Below, one piece after another: positions 59,661 through 64,000 of a stretch of DNA of 64,000 nt; position 1 is the first letter of the stretch, and the number at the start of each line of letters is the position of its first letter. The notes beneath the pieces are model-generated. The model was given only the letters and a program-made list of their open reading frames with translations, had not been told where the DNA came from and did not search any database. The DNA comes from Phyto melanocephala (taxonomy: Eukaryota; Arthropoda; Insecta; Diptera; Rhinophoridae): contig OW799235.1 of assembly GCA_941918925.1 (NCBI GenBank), forward strand, positions 108,496,076 to 108,560,075, in the 5' to 3' direction. The translations under genes were made by a program, and so were the position numbers.

Positions 59661-59807
59661 TAAAATATTGAATTAAAATAAAGGGTGTCTCAGTAAGAAT
59701 ACACTTTTTGTGATTTTTTATTTAATTATAAAAAATTCAGTACCGATTAAGTATGAAAAAAATATCCTTCAAATAGTTCCAACGGCTCTAAAGACAGACC
59801 ATTACTG

Positions 59808-60582
59808 CAAGGTGGGCCAAAAGAATCACCCTATTGGAAGATCTGTTAAATCTGTTTTGACATTTGTAAACTAGACAGATGTAGAATACAAGTGAACAAG
59901 CCATGGAGCGAAGCACTCCCCAAGAATCGTCTCGAGGCTGCAGCGGACGATTTTTCAACCAAAATCATAATGAGCGATGAGGCTCGTTTCCACTTCAGCG
60001 GGTACGAGAACAAGCAAAACTATCGCTTCTGGGGCACCGAAAAGTGACAGTATGGTTCACTGTTCACGCTGGAGGAGTCATCGAGGACGCCGCTGGTCAA
60101 ACGACAACAGTGGACGGTGCGCGCTATAGGGTCATGTTAGCTGTTTTTTTCTGCTGCAATTGAACGATTTAGGACTGGAGGACATCTGGTTCGAACAGGA
60201 CGGACAACGGCATACACTGCGCGATCCACAACCGATATTCTGATGGGTCGCCTCATCTCTCGTTTTGGCGATTTACATTGGCCCATAAGACCGCCCGACT
60301 TAACCATTCCAGACTTTTTTTGTGAGGTTTTTTGAAGTCCAGTGTTTACGTGAACACACCCGAGACCCTGAAAGACCTAAAAGACAACATTCAACACGAG
60401 TGCGAGAATCTGTCGCCCGAAGCTCTCGCCAAAGTGATGAAAAATGCCATAAAACGAGCCCGTATAGCAATCAATTGTGACGGCGCCCATTTGGTCGATA
60501 TCATCTCCTCGACTTGACCAATAAAATTCTAAAGGTTCAAATAAACATAATAACATCGAATGACTTTTTCTGACCCACCTTG
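59808..60582 (+). mobile_element. Inner mariner-like element
   Basis: The left end CAAGGTGGGCCAAAAGAA and the right end (inverted) CAAGGTGGGTCAGAAAAA are related, and TA follows at 60583-60584. It lies on the opposite strand to its host and is from a different subfamily. Confidence 0.7.
59930..60517 (+). pseudogene. Mariner/Tc1 transposase of the inner element, frameshifted
   Basis: Motifs in order: IMSDEARFHFSGYENKQNYR (first Asp), LTVWFTVHAGGVIED, TTVDGARYRVML, DLEDIWFEQDGQRHT (second Asp) and then a broken third-Asp region near 60300. The last 61 codons (60332-60517) stay open with SVYVNTPETLKDLKDNIQHE and end at TGA. Stops after FWGTEK and several frameshifts make it inactive. The N-terminal DNA-binding half is missing. 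Confidence 0.7.
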
Positions 60583-61465
60583 TATTTACATTAAATGGCT
60601 TATGATTTTTTCTCTTGGATGTGACTGTATTTCAAAGATGACACGTTAGATGTCGGATTTGAGTTCAGGAATTGTTACTAGTTTGTTTGTGAATTAACTC
60701 GGGATTTCACAAAACCGGAAAGAAAAAATTGCATGACGTTAAATCGCTGATCTTGGCGGCCAGTTGACATCAGAATTTCTTGAGATAATTTGCTGCAATA
60801 AATGAATTGTTTTATGCCATCCAGTTGAGGCTACATCCGCATTTATGCTCCTGTATCATATGCCGTTAACAGTCACTGCAATTTCGTCCTTATCTTAAAA
60901 CAGTTAAAGCCTAACAATGGCTGATTAAAATTCGCTCGTTGTAGGTGCATTTATTTGTCATAGATTGCATGACGATTTTCTGAGCCAGCATTTGACGATT
61001 TAGTGTATTCACGGAAATGATGACTTTTTTCAAAAAATTGGCATTGTATTAACTTTGCTCAATTACCCATCAAACAAATTGCCAGCACTCACCATGGTCC
61101 GATGGTTTGGTCTCCTAAGTAAGCTAAATTTTGTACGCATGAAGGTTGAGGTCTTTTATCAAAATTCACTGCAGTGATTTCAATAGACCGACAGGTACGT
61201 TGGTCCATAACCGACCAGTTTTTTCATATTTTTTTATCACTCTTCGAATAGGTGACACTTTAGGTGCAATTTCTCAACTGATCTTCTTTGAAGTTTGCGA
61301 TGGGTCTCAGCACAATTTTCCAAATTATTGTAATAAGTTTTTACAATTACTTATAACGCGTTGTTCTTTCGTTAAACTCTTTATTTTTAATAATCGAAAT
61401 AAACATATGTGACAGCTGTCACATATAAAAAAATATATAAAGTACATTCTTACTGAAACACCCTT

Positions 61466-62710
61466 TAGATAAAAATTCATAATTTTTTTCGAAACACTAC
61501 TGTTTTAATCTCATGCATACTAACAAACGTTTCTCATCGAATCGTTATAATTGAAAGAAATAGGTGATGCTCAATGCATTCATTATTTCTACTTTGTTTA
61601 CTGAACAAATTGACCTTTTTTACCATTTTTTCTTTGTTCAATTATAAATCAATACAATACTGTACTTTTACTAAATTGTTTATTATTTACACGCTACGCA
61701 CTTTCAAATATTTACAGCAAAGCGCTTAAAAAATTATAAAAGAAAATCATTTATCATTTTGTGAATACACTTATGGTCAAAAAAATAAGTACAACCACAT
61801 TCCGAAAAATAAACCTTATTAAAAATAGAAAGGCTATACGCGATTAGAAAGCAGCAATTTTTGTCAAAACAGCAATTCGACACATAACTTTAAGATCTGT
61901 AATAATGAGTGTCAAGTCCTAAAGTAACGAGAGTGTAACTTTAACTTGACACCAAATAGGAAATTTATGAGGAATCATAGGCTTAAGTTAAAAAAAAAAC
62001 TTTAAATATGAATGCTTTTTCTGTTGATTATTTTTGAAAAGTTGTGTATTATCACTCCTGACTCTTGTAATAATAGTGGCCATCATTATATTTTTAAACC
62101 CATCAGTGCGGAAATAATTCTGTTCCACTAATTAGCTAAGAGAAACTTTCAGCAATGTAATAATTTTTATTAAAAAAAACCATAAGCTTTATTCCAATAT
62201 GTATTTTTAGATAATTACCAGAACTATGATAGTTTTTGCTCAAAATAGAAAAATAAACGATAAAATGCGAGACTATCTATATATGATCTATTTATTTATT
62301 TAGTTTTAAAGGGATGTCATGACTGTATGATCGACTTAATTGCTTGACCATAATTGTATGCTTCTGTGTCTGTTTGTAATGATTTCTGCTGTTTCTGTTT
62401 TTTATTTAGGGCTTGATATCATCAACACTTATCATCGCTATTAAAATTTAATGGTTAACTAGATGAAATAATTTTTTACTTTAGATTTTTTATTTGTATG
62501 GCAAAAAAAAAGTATTTTTAATAGTATTTTTTTTTTCTCTTATAGAACAACAATATGTTACGTATGAATACATACCATTTTTTAAACATTATAGAAAATG
62601 TAAACCCTTTTAATAAACTTTAAATTATGCTGATACGATTCTTAATTTTTTTTTACCCCTTTTGCAATTATTTCAATTATTTAAATCACAAAAATTATAA
62701 TAATCTTTAG
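61466..62710. other. Intron sequence
   Basis: AT-rich, ending at a weak acceptor (taatctttag) at 62710. Nothing else is recognised. Confidence 0.6.
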
Positions 62711-63244
62711 CTGCTTCCTCTGAAAACCCAACAATGTCGGCCTTGCATCACAAATTAATGGACCACCATCATCATCATCATGTACAACAACTAAAAATTT
62801 TAAAAAAACCCAATTTTATCAATTCAAATATTAACAATAATTTAAATGTCTATAATAGTCATCATAATTGTAATAATAATTATGCCACGCCCACTGCTTC
62901 GTCAGTGCTTAAGCAACGCAAACAAAATTCCACTGCAACTACCACGGCTGCAATTCTGTCACCATCAAAATATCGCAAATGTCCTCTGTCACCGCTTATA
63001 ATCACTACAAATGCAACATTATTTTCAAACACATCACTGTCATCACCTTCACAGCAATTGATGACAACGATGCAGACGCAGTCACAGCCACTGTCTCAAC
63101 AACAATTTGTAAAACTATCACCGACCAGTCCTGTACTGGGTTTAAGTTTTTCACCACAGTCGCCAAATTCTTGTTCGACTTGTTCCTCGTCAGTGCATTT
63201 AGTGCGTACCACGAAAACAACACGTTTACGTGCCGCCGCACTGG
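62711..63244 (+). CDS. Internal exon of the large gene (His/Asn/Ser-rich)
   Basis: The acceptor at 62709-62710 and the donor CTGG|GTGAGT at 63245 are in phase with the exon ending at 56012: the leftover G plus CT gives Ala, then ASSENPTMSALHHK. The 177 codons include a run of six His (MDHHHHHHVQQL), Asn-rich stretches, SPSKYRKCPLSPL, SPTSPVLGLSFSPQSP and a basic end TTKTTRLRAAALG. Several Ser-Pro pairs look like proline-directed phosphorylation sites. It begins and ends in the same phase, so it could be skipped without breaking the frame. No known domain is recognised. Confidence 0.8.
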
Positions 63245-64000
63245 GTGAGTTCACTTAATTGACATACACTGAAAAAAAAACACATATACAAACACACAAT
63301 TTGGTGGTTCCTGTTCCTAACAAACAACAATTTTGTAACCCTTAAACCAAATGTTTAAAAACATTTTTTTTTTATTATTAATTTCCTTCCATTCCTATTC
63401 CGCCAGTTATTTGTAGTTTTTTATTTGCTGAACATTTTAAACAGTGCAATCAGTGACTTAACAAATGGCCTTTTAGTTGCACATAGACGTTTTACTAATT
63501 TTGTTCCCCAAGGTAAAAAGTATAACTAATTTTACTAGTTCGAAATTAGTTCGAAAATAACAGTGTATTTTTAACATGGAATTCGTTTAAATTTTTATAG
63601 CTTACTTTAATAATAACATAATTGTAATTCTTTTAATTAAAATATTGTGGCAAAACACAAAATAATTTTAATTAACATTTTAATTTTATATATAAAATAC
63701 TAATGGCAAATTTAAGACTTGGTCATATAAATGCCAAGTGAAGGTTTTTGTTTTTGCAAATTAATAATTAACTGATTATAGGAACTATTTGCGTATAAAG
63801 CGTTCTAGGATTTTCAATGATCAGACACATTGAATAATATTTTTTGATAAAACATATATGTACATAAATACTGAAATTGGTTTTGGTACATGTCCAAAAT
63901 CATCCAAAACCAAGTTATTTAAAGTCATAAGTTTTGAGGTATTAAAAATTAGTTGACTAAATTGATACATATAAAAGCTTGGGTTAGCAACAAAATTGTT
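63245..64000. other. Intron sequence to the window end
   Basis: AT-rich, following the GTGAGT donor. No further exon of the large gene is seen before the edge. Confidence 0.6.

Larger units (their letters stand above)
59681..61465 (-). mobile_element. Mariner-like element carrying a second mariner inside
   Basis: The ends AAGGGTGTCTCAGTAAGAAT and ATTCTTACTGAAACACCCTT are inverted copies, flanked by TA (59679-59680, 61466-61467). The coding strand is minus. Near 60740-60790 it reads IISRNSDVNWPPRS, the text before the third catalytic Asp, followed by decayed frames. Subtracting the nested element leaves about 1010 bp. Confidence 0.75.

Overview
The window is AT-rich eukaryotic DNA from an insect, most likely a higher (calyptrate-type) fly. 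The reasons are short GT-AG introns of 53 to 154 bp in one small gene, a host gene rich in Gln, Asn, His and Ser runs with very long introns, and a dense load of dipteran-style transposons (DINE-1-like elements with a 5' palindrome and a 3' hairpin, mariner/Tc1, hAT, PIF/Harbinger, jockey-like and I/R1-like non-LTR elements, and tRNA-derived SINEs). No bacterial operons, CRISPR arrays or rRNA genes are visible, and no intact tRNA gene was seen.

Two host genes can be supported. (1) A large plus-strand gene has three internal exons here: 31528-33364, 55606-56012 and 62711-63244. Their splice phases fit, giving about 925 codons of one reading frame across a 22.2 kb and a 6.7 kb intron. The product looks mostly disordered and low in complexity, and I cannot name it. 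Both its start and its end lie elsewhere. A 41 bp exon-like segment at 59620-59660 fits the same phase and would give a short alternative C-terminus. (2) A compact three-exon plus-strand gene (8971-9543) encodes a predicted 121-residue secreted protein with nine Cys. It has a TATA box and initiator 30 bp apart and an AATAAA signal. It is only visible as a whole once the introns are removed.

Nearly everything else is mobile-element sequence, often nested. Left part (1-31.5 kb): an inverted-repeat element holding a DINE-like insertion, two SINE copies, a degraded transposon protein, a 5'-truncated non-LTR element with a 12-13 bp target duplication, a reverse-transcriptase relic, a PIF/Harbinger relic carrying both its Myb/SANT and its HARBI1-like fragment, a composite DINE (copy A), a hAT element with an 8 bp duplication, and a mariner split by a 2.36 kb hAT element. 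First long intron (33.4-55.6 kb): a 921 bp mariner derivative with matching 183 bp inverted arms made from its own 3' end, several MITEs, DINE copies B and C, and mariner relics. Second intron (56-62.7 kb): a pogo-like MITE, a hAT relic and a mariner nested inside another mariner.

The most informative observations are the small Cys-rich secreted gene, the self-inverted mariner family, the paralogous empty site that dates a mariner insertion relative to DINE amplification, and the phase-compatible alternative terminal exon. Coordinates of exon edges and of elements with clear target duplications are exact as read. Edges of old elements are approximate.
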